Shown here in pieces: positions 1 to 10,228 of a DNA stretch of 64,000 nucleotides. Source of the DNA: Parelaphostrongylus tenuis (lineage: Eukaryota > Nematoda > Chromadorea > Rhabditida > Metastrongylidae). The stretch covers positions 620,001-684,000 of the forward strand of contig JAHQIW010006092.1 of NCBI GenBank assembly GCA_019055375.1, read 5' to 3'. The position numbers and the translations under genes are program-made. The notes beneath the pieces were generated by a model. The model made no database searches and was not told the DNA's origin. It saw nothing but the letters and a program-made list of their open reading frames with translations. Numbering within the stretch: position 1 is the stretch's first letter; every line of letters starts with the position of its first letter.

Positions 1-1946
1 CCGATAGAATTGACCATCACGGATGTTAGTGTTTGTGGCAGTGTGACCTCAAAGTTGAGACGATTCAAAGCTAAGTAGTCGATCGAATCCCAACTATGAA
101 TGTTAGCAACTCCAAAGTAAGCTTACTTATCAATGTGACAAAATTTTTACTCTTCATGCGCGGTACAAATTATTAAAAAAGTTGATAGTGAAAATAGAAA
201 CTAATAGTGATATCACGTAGCAAGCATAATTACGCCCGAAGTAGCCAAACATTCTGCGGAGAAAATTACCCTATGGACAGGTTATTACTAAATAGCAAAC
301 GTGAGCGTGTACGCCTACGCAGTGTAGAAAGAGATTTACGGAAAAATCTCTCCAAACACTAATTTTGTCATCAAAGACTTGAAAGGGAAGATCGATTATT
401 TAAAGCGCCGATAAGTGCTGAGATTCAAAACAATCAACTATTGATGAAGTGGAAAAAAACCTGAAACCATTTCCGTTATCCGGTCCTATTTCCAGCACTC
501 AAGGAATAGTTATTTTCAATGGCTTTTGAAGTCTGAATAGTCATTTGATCGCTTAGATTTCAAAAAATTTGAAAGTGTACTTTAGTTTCAAAATAACTTT
601 TTTACTGCGCTGTAAGAGCAAAAACAATGCGTTGATCATCCAAACATTTCTCGCTGTGCAAAGATTTTTCCTTGGATTTTTGATAACCATTCGATAGTGC
701 ACATCTTGTGGATTCCAACGACTTATTTGGTTTTTAAGAAGAAATTTCGTTGATTCAAGAGAAGATTGGGTTTTGAAAACTTAGCTTATCTCCGTAATCT
801 GCAATCTGCTCTTTTTAGATTCCTTAACGAAACCGCCCCTTTGGTTTTTTTTTCTCGAGTCTTAGCTATTATCCAATCACTCAAATCTCAAAGATTTCAG
901 TTGCATATTTTATTATAAAAACGGCCTTCTTATTGTGCTAGAGCACCAAAAAATATGATTATGTTTTTCAATCAAACACTTCTCGCTGAGCAAAGCCTTT
1001 GCTTTACCCTTTCACTAACCATTCATAGCTTGGATCTTTTCAATTCCCATAATGCATTTAGTCTTTAGAAAGAACTTTTTGACGCTCTGCAGCAGCCAAA
1101 AGAATGTTAAGTTTCGCTCAGTGGAGCACTTACACAAACCACAGCGCTTTTTCTCGTGTCAAGCTTGCGAAACCTAACATTCCTCTGATTGTTACAGCGC
1201 ACCATGAAGTCCTTTCCAAAAACCAGATACATCATTGGAATCTACGAGATTTCAGCTATCGAATGATTAGTAGAAGTCCAAAGGGAAAACTTTGTTCAGC
1301 GGGAAAATCTTCCAATGAGAAACACAATTTTATCCTGTTGTTGCAGCGCAATAGTAAAGCCGTTTTGAAAATAATATAGATTTTCAAATTCCTCAAAATT
1401 TATACTATCAAGTTACTTCTCACTTCAAAGACCACAAAAAACAGCTTTTGCACAAGCGCTGGAACTGGTACCGAATAACGGAGAAGTACCAAAACCTGTA
1501 AGAAATACATCACGATAGAAGTTCAGAGTTCAAGAAGCCACAGATACAAGAAGGAACACAGCGGTGAGCGTTTGATGTACGCCTCGTTTCAGTGCACATA
1601 TCAAAATAGGAAACCACAAAGTAGCTTTATCATAATCATATACACCAAGAAAGAATGAAGAAAATACGGTGGTAGACTATTTCAAAACAATAACAAAACA
1701 ATGTGAAGTGCACATTAAGAATTGAAAATTCAACTCTTCCAGAACAGATAACAATTGAACCTATTAGCTCTGAACAACTGAATTTCAACAACTGTTAATA
1801 CCATAATCGAATGTGCTTGAATGGCAGGCCTCATTCCCATAACCCCTTCTCCGACCATCGATACCATCGACACTTAGCAGAATGCGCAATATCTAACAGA
1901 CAATTGGGCTCTATTCCAGAAACAAAAGAGAAAAAACCCACGACAG
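1..1946. repeat. Gene-free flank with a diverged foldback element
   Basis: No coding exon is supported here. From about 600 to 1380 the sequence resembles a diverged copy of foldback family A seen many times in this window. The left part (about 630-730) has the 'ctcgctgtgcaaag' and 'ccattcgatag' motifs. The right part (about 1190-1370) has the inverted counterparts 'tatcgaatgattagtag' and 'gttgttgcagcgc'. Arms are too diverged for sharp boundaries. The stretch 1390-1946 holds nothing I recognise beyond the probable 3' flank of the LTV1 gene. Confidence 0.5.
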
Positions 1947-4900
1947 CTAAACAATAGGAATCGTTTTGATTTGGCCAACGCGTTCTTTGGCGATCTGAAA
2001 GAAGAAACTCAGGAGAATTGAGGGATCCGCATAAGATGTACTGAAACCTACGATGACATATAATTGTACCTTTCTGTGTTCTTCTGCAAACGCAAGTTTA
2101 TTTCCTTTCTTTTCTTGCCTACGATGTCGCCGAGCTTCTTTGATGGCCTGCTTCCGAAGGCGACGCTGTTCAGAGCTTTCACCTTTCGGCCTGTGCAGTA
2201 CTCAATTGAAATTTCTCGATAGATGTAAAAACGATGATTTTCCGCATAAGCTGGTTCTGGTACACTTTATCTGACAAGGAACAAATGCATATTCTACCTC
2301 ATTCGTTGGACAAAAATTTTTCATAGGGATGTTAGCAATCATTCGAATGATTACATCTCTTGCTAGAGGCGTACAGGCCGGTTTTTTTGAAAAGACTCCT
2401 TTATAGCGACGTAAAATTGAAATAAAATAATGTTTCACATTGGCCCCGCAAATCGACTATAGCTTTGCTGGAAGCATGAGGAGCACATGAACGTGTAGAG
2501 AAAATCTTTTAGTATCGAAGTTGAACGTTTGATCTGGAGTTTCGAGAAACAATTCCCAATTGAATAACAAAGATAGTACTTACCTATGGTCCACGGAAGG
2601 GCCAACCGTTGAGCGGCGTCCCCCCCCCCCCCCCCTCTTCCTCCTCCTCCTCCTACTCCTCCTTCCCCCTAACCCTCCCCTACTCCATAGAGAAGCCGAA
2701 ATCCCCTTGCCCGCGGATGGGAATTTGATCATATTTTCGCTATTGCACAGCAGAGAAACGATATTTTCGAAAAATAAGTACGGCGGTGGAATCATCAAAG
2801 TCTACGCTATCGAATGATTACTAATAGTCTACAAAAAGAGCTATGTGCGGCGAGAAATGTGCGTGTGTGAAACATAATTTTATTTAGTCTTTACGCGTTA
2901 TAAAAGAGTCTTTTCCAAAACCGGCCACATAACGCGCTAGCCAGAGATTCAAGCTTTCGAATGATTACTCACACTAATGAAAAATTCTAGTACAGCGTAT
3001 GAGGTAGAATATTCGTTTGTTTCCTTATAACCGAGAAGTACCCTAGTTCTAATCATTTTCGTACCAACTAGAACTTGCGCAAACTCAAATAACATGGTAT
3101 TTCATTGGAGGATTGATCACTTCAACTTTTATTCTACTGCGAAGGCTCTCTAACATAGGGGAGTTCCAAAATCGAATTCTGGGCTGACATAAGAGAAGAA
3201 AGTTCAGCAAACGCTTCAAAGTTTTAATAAATTAGAAAAAAACAACTATTCACCTATATGTAGAAACTGTTGAGCATTGACTTGTGATATCGTCTGGACG
3301 CGATTCCATGTCGCAAGCATCCATGTCATCTACTTCCATCGCCTCTCGATCAAGTCGCTTGAGGACACGGCGAGATAACTTGCTACTTTTAGGATCTCAA
3401 ATATAATTATTCCAGAGAGCTAATTCCTAGAAAAAAATTACTGACGAAACCAGAAAATTCATGTCTACTTTGGATCAGAGTTGGTCGATTGTATATGTTG
3501 GTATATTGTGTAGCATAGGATTCACAATCCCACTTCAACCTCTTCGATGACGATTCATCAATCTGTAAATATATGGAAAAGGTCTAAAACAAAAGGATAT
3601 ACCCATAAGATGCTCATGTTAAGCACTAGAAATACACCTCATAGAGGTTGATTGACGACGGATTTTGATAAAGATTGTACTTTTGAAAAAGTTTCAAAAA
3701 TATTTCGTTCAGTTCACACCTCAACGTTCTCCATGACATCGTCCTTCACAACGTTAGCTTCAATGAGTCGCATGTGTTGTCTCGTCCACTCTTTTGATGC
3801 CTGAATTTTGCAAACGTATATTTTAGAATATTTCAAGATGAAATTCAGTGGCGTTGTTTACCAGCAATTACCTCTTCGTCATCTAAAGGCCCTCCACTGC
3901 TTTCCTTAATCATCCGCTTTACTCTTTCATCTGTTGGTTCAAGAACACCACCGACTAGATAATCATCGCCATCCAGTTCACCCAGTTGGTCATCATGATA
4001 ATCAGCTTCAAGCAGTTGGTCAAATCTATCATCAATTTCTCGTCGAGGAGCATTACAGCGTACCTAAACATCGAGGAAACAGTGTATCTAGATCAGCACC
4101 AGCAAGCACCTTGATGATGAAATATCAAAAAAACTAGACGTACTAATGACAAGACAAACCGAATTCTGAGCCCTCTCCTCCTCATCGTCACCGTCATTCT
4201 CGTCAGAATTGTAGTCACCGTCAGAATCATCATCCTGGAAAAAAAAAACGAGTGACGGTAGAAATAGATAGAGTTAACAAAAGAAAGCTTCGAAAATTTG
4301 GGCGTTCGTATATAGGCACCAAATGGTGAGATCAGCTATTGCCGAGAATCAACAACAAAAAGATAAGATTAGGAAAAGGGTGTAAAGCGCCAGAGCAAGC
4401 TTTCAATGAGAATATGTTAGCTGACTCTATACTATATACCATACTATATATATACATAGATATATATATATATGTATACACATACACAAGTATATATATA
4501 TATATATATTGAATGTGTGTATATATATGTACATATATACTGAGGCATTGAAATAGCCTTTCAGTAAGAATTGCAAGTGAGATAATTGCACAGAGGTTCA
4601 TAAATAGCGAAAAAATGGAACAATCCAAACGTACTTCATCACTCTCATAGTGAACAGGCGGTTCTCGGTGCTGAGTAAGTGCTTTCGGCATAGGTTCAAC
4701 AACTCCACCAGCCAAAGCTATGAAGTCGTCCTCAAGACCACCTTCCAGCTCACCTTCAAAGTTACCCTAGAAAGAGAACATTCGGGATCCCAAAGAAAAA
4801 GGAGATACGGAGATTTGAAAGAAAGTTTCCAAACACACGCCTAGATGTAAGTGTCAAAGTTCAAGAAAACACGCTATGCAACTCATCAAATGGGATTAAG

Positions 4901-7382
4901 CAGATATTTTAGTGAATTTTCTCCTGAAATTCAACCTTCTTTAGATCTGACATTGCTCTTCATTTCAAATGGAGCTTGACAAAGAAATAAATTAGAATTT
5001 CAAACTACATTCCTACATAAATACTATACCGCATAATTTTATACTACACTACGTTCATACTATATCCACGTACTTCCAAAGCTTCTTCGATATCTTCATC
5101 AAAAATCTCATCCTCGTCGAATCTCGATACGAGCTTCGTCTCTCCAAATAGAGCCGACGGCGCTGGAACCTGCTGCTTCGGTGCACGAATTATAAATCTG
5201 TCTTGTTCAGCAGCTTCCTCCAATGTTTGTAGTGTTGCGCTCTGCAAAGTAAACACAGAAGATCACTTTTTTGAAAACATAACTTCTAATAGCAAGAAAT
5301 CCTCTGATAGTATTCAACATATCTTCAGCTTTTTTTACTGCGTTGACGAGAGATTTCCCGGACTTCTTCGTTCTTGTTAATTACTTTTCATGCGTTCAAG
5401 TTATTACTTTACTATCGTTTAGAGCAGCTTATTTGTTATGGAATGGAATTGCCGGAAAAACGATCGTTAAGGTTACATGAGCATCTTTTGGATTCAAGTG
5501 CTGCTTTGGCACGCAACGATACTCGTTTACCATCAACAATCGTTCATGCCTTCGGAACAACTCCATCTCAAAACAAAAGCGTAAGTGATTAATATCAAAA
5601 TAACCAATGAAGCTGCTCTGAACGATGAAAGACTTAGAAGCTCTTGCATTCATAAAGCACGGAGAGATGCGACGTGCCTTCTTCTTCAATATTTAACTTC
5701 GTCTGACGTAACTGGATACATCTCTGGCCCTTGCAGAGACTCGCGGTGGTCTACCGCTGTATCGAGTCAGTGTTGCTTATCCTCCCAGATAAGTCAGCCT
5801 ACCAATTCATCGCCCCAGGAGGGATGGATAGCTTTGTGAGCCATGAGCGCGAGGTCGAACAATCGATCTTGTGTGTGACTCGCAAGACCTCTAACCACTG
5901 CGCCGCACGCACTCCTTATAAACGATAGTAAAAAGAAAAACTTGAATAAATGAGAAACAATCGACAAAAACTAAGAATCTGATAGCATATTTTGAGCCAA
6001 TGAGTGTTTGGCACTAAAACAGTGCAATACGTGTTTCGGTCTTATCGTGAGTTACACGGCGCCTTTCGTTTGTCAGTTCGGTGCGGAGATATCACTGTAT
6101 ATAGTAGCCGACGACGAACGTTTTACAAGTGTCGTTAAGTGATGAAATCAACGAGCGGGCAGTGCTGTCACTCCGCTGCTCTTGGCTGACAATTGTGAAA
6201 TCGTTCTTTTGGTAAATGGTAATTTTATCTCTCGACGGCGCGTATAAATTTTCCGGCGTCGACCGTTCTATACCGAGGATATCCTCCCGCGGAACTGACT
6301 GAAATGAAAGGCACCGCGCATCTAACGAGGCTGGAAGGCCGAAACTCGTGTACTGCACTGCAAAGTGCCATAACGGATCTCACGAAAGGCTCGAAATATG
6401 CTATCAGATTACAGTGTCTTGATCGAGATCTCCAAAAAAAAAACACTAAAAAGGAAATGAAAACGAAGAAGTCCGGAACAAAGTCATTAGCCGTCTATGT
6501 CAATGATGACCGTTATAATGCTATTAGTGGGCAAGCGAGAAACTTTCCGCACTTCTTTTCTTTTAATTATTTTTCATGTATCTAAATTTTTGTTTTTACT
6601 CTTGCTTAGAACAGGTAATTGCGGCTATTTTGACATGCAACACTCATACATTTGTTCAAAGTTGGAACTTCCGAGAGCAAAGACGATTGCTGGTGCTATA
6701 CGACTATCATTTAGGCTCAAGTGCTGCTTAAACACGCAGCGACACTTGCGTAGCATTGACATTTGTTTTTGCAGTCGGGACAATTCCATTTTGGAACGAA
6801 TGTATAAGCGTTACATACCAGAATAACCGCAAGAAGCTGCTCTAAACGACAGCGAAAACAAGAACTCGAATACATAAGAAATAGTCAAGAAAAACGAAAA
6901 ACTGCGGAAAGTTTCTTGCCAACCCAATACATACTGCTATCTGATCGCTTACCTCCTTAATGTCTCGAAGATGCTGCATGTAGTCATAATCGTCATCAAA
7001 ATAAATACCATACTTATGTTGTTCTTCCAAATGCTCCTCAGTGGGAATGAACCTGCAAGCGGAAATATTTGAAAGCCTCGCTTTTATATAGTTCACCATA
7101 AAAGTGTTGGATGGCGAACGTGGAAGTGAACGAGACCTTTTTCCATCGCTTGGTGCATTTTCTGCAGTGCTCTTGGGAACGAGTCGGTAGTGTGTGGCAT
7201 TCTTTTTGTCCACAAATGCCTTTTTCTTACCCTGGAAAAACCTTGATCATTATTCAACCACAATAGGAAATCGATCAGCAACCTGAATCAAATGAAACAA
7301 CATTACATGAGATCACACTCTTGTGGAACTCGCTTACCCTATCTTGCAAACCAGAAACGGACGACCTCTTCACACGCGACAT
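1947..7382 (-). CDS. LTV1: LTV1-like 40S ribosome biogenesis factor
   Basis: LTV1 family proteins act in late assembly and nuclear export of the 40S subunit. Proposed exons in transcript order: 7382-7338, 7231-7137, 7052-6953, 5241-5074, 4766-4635, 4234-4160, 4063-3872, 3800-3720, 3562-3469, 3395-3254, 2190-2070, 1994-1947 (TAG). They join in frame to about 430 residues, against about 475 in human LTV1. Visible family motifs are GKKKAFVDKKN near the N-terminus, KYGIYFDDDYDYMQHL, GGLEDDFIALAGG, an Asp/Glu-rich segment (DDDSDGDYNSDEND), WDCESYATQYTNIYNRPTLI, and the basic C-terminal RLRKQAIKEARRHRRQEKK. The 7053-7136 intron has a weak donor (GTCTCG); reading through is also open, but splicing fits the family better. 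Least certain is the first exon: orthologues usually begin just before GKKK, where no ATG exists here, so I used the in-frame ATG at 7382. Large introns 5242-6952 and 2191-3253 are filled with repeats. Confidence 0.9.
2275..3050. repeat. Foldback element (family A) filling an LTV1 intron
   Basis: Two inverted arms are visible. The left arm (about 2280-2420) carries 'ttcatagggatgttagcaatcattcgaatgatta' split by small changes. The right arm (about 2780-3040) carries the reverse-complement motifs: 'ctatcgaatgattactaata', 'ggcgagaaatgtgcgtgtg' and 'agctttcgaatgattactca'. The centre holds a poly-C / poly-pyrimidine tract. The element occupies most of the 2191-3253 intron. Confidence 0.7.
2617..2690. 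repeat. Poly-C followed by CTC-rich polypyrimidine tract
   Basis: A run of about 16 consecutive C residues (about 2620-2635) is followed by repeated 'ctcctcctc' and further C-rich sequence. The transcribed (minus) strand of LTV1 is therefore G/A-rich at this point. Confidence 0.95.
4436..4545. repeat. TA/TG-rich microsatellite
   Basis: Alternating 'tatata' with interspersed 'tgtata' and 'catacaca', inside the LTV1 intron between exons ending 4635 and starting 4234. The open frames crossing it are low-complexity translation (YIYIYI) and not genes. Confidence 0.9.
5335..5700. repeat. Repeat of family F in LTV1 intron
   Basis: Shares segments with 6525-6925: 'acttcttcg/ttttcttgttaattatttttcatg', 'tttagagcagctt', 'caagtgctgct', and an end with 'gaagctgctctgaacga' matching 'gaagctgctctaaacga'. 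This looks like a non-coding inverted-repeat element. Confidence 0.5.
5715..5928 (-). repeat. tRNA-derived SINE (family C)
   Basis: Read on the minus strand it begins with a tRNA-like head ('gcgcagtggttagaggt') and runs to the tail region around 'gatacagcggtagaccac'. The same unit occurs near 17370, 37800, 39940, 52205 and 62640. It sits in an LTV1 intron, in the same orientation as the gene. Confidence 0.7.
5980..6140. repeat. Solo arm of foldback family B
   Basis: Contains 'acgtgtttcggtcttatcg' and ends near 'gccgacgacgaacgttttac'. Both are hallmark segments of family B, defined by the paired copy at 10645-11285. Confidence 0.6.
6525..6930. repeat. Foldback element (family F) in LTV1 intron
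   Basis: The left end 'caagcgagaaactttccgca' (about 6530-6550) is inverted in 'ctgcggaaagtttcttgcc' (about 6903-6921). The inverted match continues inwards through the 'atttttcatgtatctaaattt' / 'gaatacataagaaatagtc' region. It ends about 25 bp from the splice donor at 6952. Confidence 0.7.
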
Positions 7383-7541
7383 GGCCTACTAAGTGGGTGG
7401 ATAGTGAACGATGCTCACATACACTACACAGATAAACACTCTTTTAGCTCATTACCACAGCTAAAAGCCGGAAACTTCTATCCAGGAGCGAGATCCTCTG
7501 CAGAATGTTGTGGAGGACCAGGTTGTGACTGTGTCTATTGA

Positions 7542-7644
7542 CCCAGTAATATGGAGTGCTGTGCAAAAACATTTGCGTCAGCCGGGATTCGAACCCAGAT
7601 CTCACTCCTTCCGGGAGCGTACGCTAACCGTTGCACCGCCGAGC
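7542..7644 (-). mobile_element. Short tRNA-derived SINE flanked by 14-bp direct repeats
   Basis: On the minus strand a tRNA-like head contains the pol III box B 'ggttcgaatcc' and is followed by a short tail. It is bounded by identical 14-bp direct repeats ACTGTGTCTATTGA at 7528-7541 and 7645-7658, the expected target-site duplication of a retroposed insertion. The ends do not pair as an acceptor stem, so it is not a functional tRNA gene. It lies just upstream of the LTV1 start. Confidence 0.75.
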
Positions 7645-7837
7645 ACTGTGTCTATTGAAGCTCAGGATGTCTACTTTATCGCACTTATCTAACTCCTACA
7701 TTCAGGAAAATTTCTGAAACATTCTTTTGCAACCGCTGGACGGAAATTGCAAATGTCGAAGTGCGAAACTTTGATGTGATTGAATGTTTCCTGGACGATG
7801 CTGGACAAGAAATTTGTGGCGATGGTTCAATGGGTTT

Positions 7838-8037
7838 TTAGAAGTTATCGTGAATATTCGGCCAGCACTGGCCTCGGCTATGATCGTAAAACAACACGTT
7901 GATAGCAAGCATCATAGTCCCAAAAACAACACTCTCGATATTTGTCTTGATGAATAGAAAAATTATGGCAGAAAAACATAACAAACCATGGAGTCTACAG
8001 ATCGTCAGAAGCGCTTCTGTATCACGTAGTAACACAC
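7838..8037 (-). pseudogene. Possible orphan exon for a membrane protein segment
   Basis: On the minus strand a good acceptor (AATTTTCAG) at about 8038 opens a frame of about 66 residues ending in TAA at 7838. It contains a hydrophobic stretch (LLCFSAIIFLFI) and then TNIESVVFGTMMLAINVLF followed by YDHSRGQCW. The hydrophobic-then-His-then-Trp pattern faintly recalls the N-terminal membrane region of DPY-19-type C-mannosyltransferases. The stop falls inside the would-be domain, there is no donor, and no neighbouring exons were found. Inference only; it may be a relic or chance. Confidence 0.25.
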
Positions 8038-8990
8038 CTGAAAATTCATTTCAGCCACTAATAACGACATATGGACGGGATTAGCCATGTCAACAACAAC
8101 TCTACGAGAACAAATCCTTACTAAGCCAGATTTAAACGCGATACTTCCTATATATGGATGAATATCTGAGCTAAAGCACCATTTGTATATAGACGTACGT
8201 GAGTGTATACATATATATGTATATATATATACATATGTATATATGTGTGCCTGCACATACGTATATGTATGTATAAGGTGAAAGTGTCGCAGTGGTTAGA
8301 GGTGCTCTGCGTCGCCCGCAGGGTCAACAATCAACATATATATACATATGTGTATAAATAGGTGCATATGTATATGCGCGCATACGTATATACGTGTAAA
8401 CACACATGTGTACGTGCATGTCATGCATATACGGAAAAGGTGTACATACTTATATCTACACAAAGACCAAGTTACTGTAAGAATTATTTGATAAAAAGAA
8501 CGATGAAAACATGGGGACGAAAAAACTCTTAGTTGATCGAAATAATACTGTAATCAAGAGTATTCTGTAAATGCAGACCGCCATTTCTCTATTGATCTAA
8601 CGTGGACATACGGTAACTACGTGATGTGTGCAGATGCAGACGAGTTTGTTGACCTACTGCGAGATGTCTGCTCTTTGTTTTTTCTATTTACAATCTTAAT
8701 TTCGCACTGGACTTCGTAATTTTCGTGTAATTTTAAAAATTCTTCACATATTTATGTTGATTTACTAGGTCGTCTTGTAGATTTTGGCGCCAGAGCAATA
8801 AACAGCAAATTTGTTAACCTGAAGTAATTCAAATTGCATGATTTTGGTATCGTTCGATTGCCCATTTCCTTGCGAATATTTTGGTATATGACTTGCATAT
8901 ACTTGTCTCAGGATTAAGCTGTCCTGGGATCAAATTCGCTCGAACTAATTGAATTTATTCACGGGCTGCCGGGCGAGACGGGCACGTGCT
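8038..8990. repeat. Intergenic stretch: microsatellite and SINE piece, mariner-type repeat end
   Basis: 8195-8460 is TA/TG microsatellite ('tatatgtatatata'), interrupted at about 8278-8325 by a SINE head ('tgtcgcagtggttagaggtg'). At about 8767-8860 there is one end ('aggtcgtcttgtagattttggc') like the inverted termini of the elements at 26374 and 27603. No gene is supported. Confidence 0.6.
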
Positions 8991-10135
8991 CTGAGGAGAT
9001 GATCTATCGATCTTGAGGCGCTCTTGCGAGATCGCGTCAGTGGCACGTGAATTTGCCAAACATCCCTCTTGTCGCATATGCGAATTCAACTGACCTGCTG
9101 AGTTGCAGAGAGACGGTCTTTAGGATATAAGCGACTAGAAAGTAGACTGCGAAGGTCAAAGTTGGAGAGAGCAGTCTGGAGGATCGGTAGCCCTAGGGCA
9201 TCCACAGAAAGCTCCATTCCAACAAATTCGCTCGCTACTTATACGCGAATGGCGCGTAGGGGAAATGCTAGTGAGGCGGCACACAAGATTGATGGAGCCT
9301 GGGGCGATATACGCTTGCAGAAAGGACGACTAGAAAGTACTTGGCAAAGTTCAGAGCAGGAGAGAACAGTCTGGAGGATCGATCGCGTTCGGATCGTCCA
9401 CAGAAAGCTCCATAAATCTTGCGCGCCACTTCACTAGCATTTTCCCCTACGCGCCATTCGTGCATGGGTAGCAAGCGATTTTGTTGGAATGAAGCTTCCT
9501 ATTGACGGTCCGGACGCGACTGTTCCTCCAGACTGTTCTCTCCACCTTCAAACTTCTCAGCTCACTTTCTAGCTTATCTTTCAAAAAGACTGTTTCTCTC
9601 CTACTCAGCAGGTCACTAGAACTCGCATCTGCGGCCAAGGCCGGTCTCCGGCCATTTCACGTGCCGCTGCCTGTGGCGCCCACGTGCCATTGGCGCGATC
9701 TCGTGAGAGCTTGTCAAGACCGATCAATCATCACCTGAGCGCACGTGGCCGCCTCGTCAGCGGCCTGTGAATTTGTCGAAGATCACCTTGCTCACACATC
9801 GAATTCAACTTATTTTGCATGCTGTGTTGCAGAGAAACGGCCTTTCTAGAATTTAAGTACAGCTTAGAAATCAGTAAAGATTACGCTATCGATTGATTAC
9901 TAATAGTTCAAAGAAGGAGCTCTAACCGGAGAGAAATATGCGCGTCTGTAATGCATGAAATCTCCTTCTGCAATGACGCCAAAAATAGGCTTTTTCGTAA
10001 TCCGGCGACGTGGGGCTCTGGCCCGAAGTCTCAGCTTTCGAATGATTACTAGCACCTCTATGAAAAGATCTTCTTCAGCGAATGAGCTCGGTTTTTCATT
10101 TACTCCCTTATGACCACAAAGTACCCTTCTCATTG
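8990..10135. repeat. Nested foldback element (family A with an internal palindrome)
   Basis: Three layers are visible. Outer motifs: 'gccaaacatccctcttgtcgcatatgcg' near 9055 matches the family core, and the right arm at 9880-10130 has 'cgctatcgattgattactaatag' and 'agctttcgaatgattactag'. Core arms with CACGTG-rich sequence lie at 8980-9060 and 9640-9770. An independent inner palindrome pairs 9130-9275 with 9430-9600 ('cgcgtaggggaaatgctagtg' inverted as 'cactagcattttcccctacg'). A direct duplication of 'agcagtctggaggatcg' (about 9169 and 9365) sits inside it. Confidence 0.7.
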
Positions 10136-10228
10136 ATAATTTTGGTGTTTATTGCTTGAGTACTAGAATCCATGCAATGACGTAGTATTTTTATTTCAGT
10201 TATAGCATTGAAATGACATGACTCGGCG

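Noticed and set aside
4332..4715. 127-residue minus-strand ORF
   Set aside because: Its end overlaps a real LTV1 exon, but most of it is low-complexity translation of a TA microsatellite.
7568..7644. tRNA gene on the minus strand
   Set aside because: A good box B is present, but the ends do not form an acceptor stem and direct repeats flank the unit, so it is a SINE.
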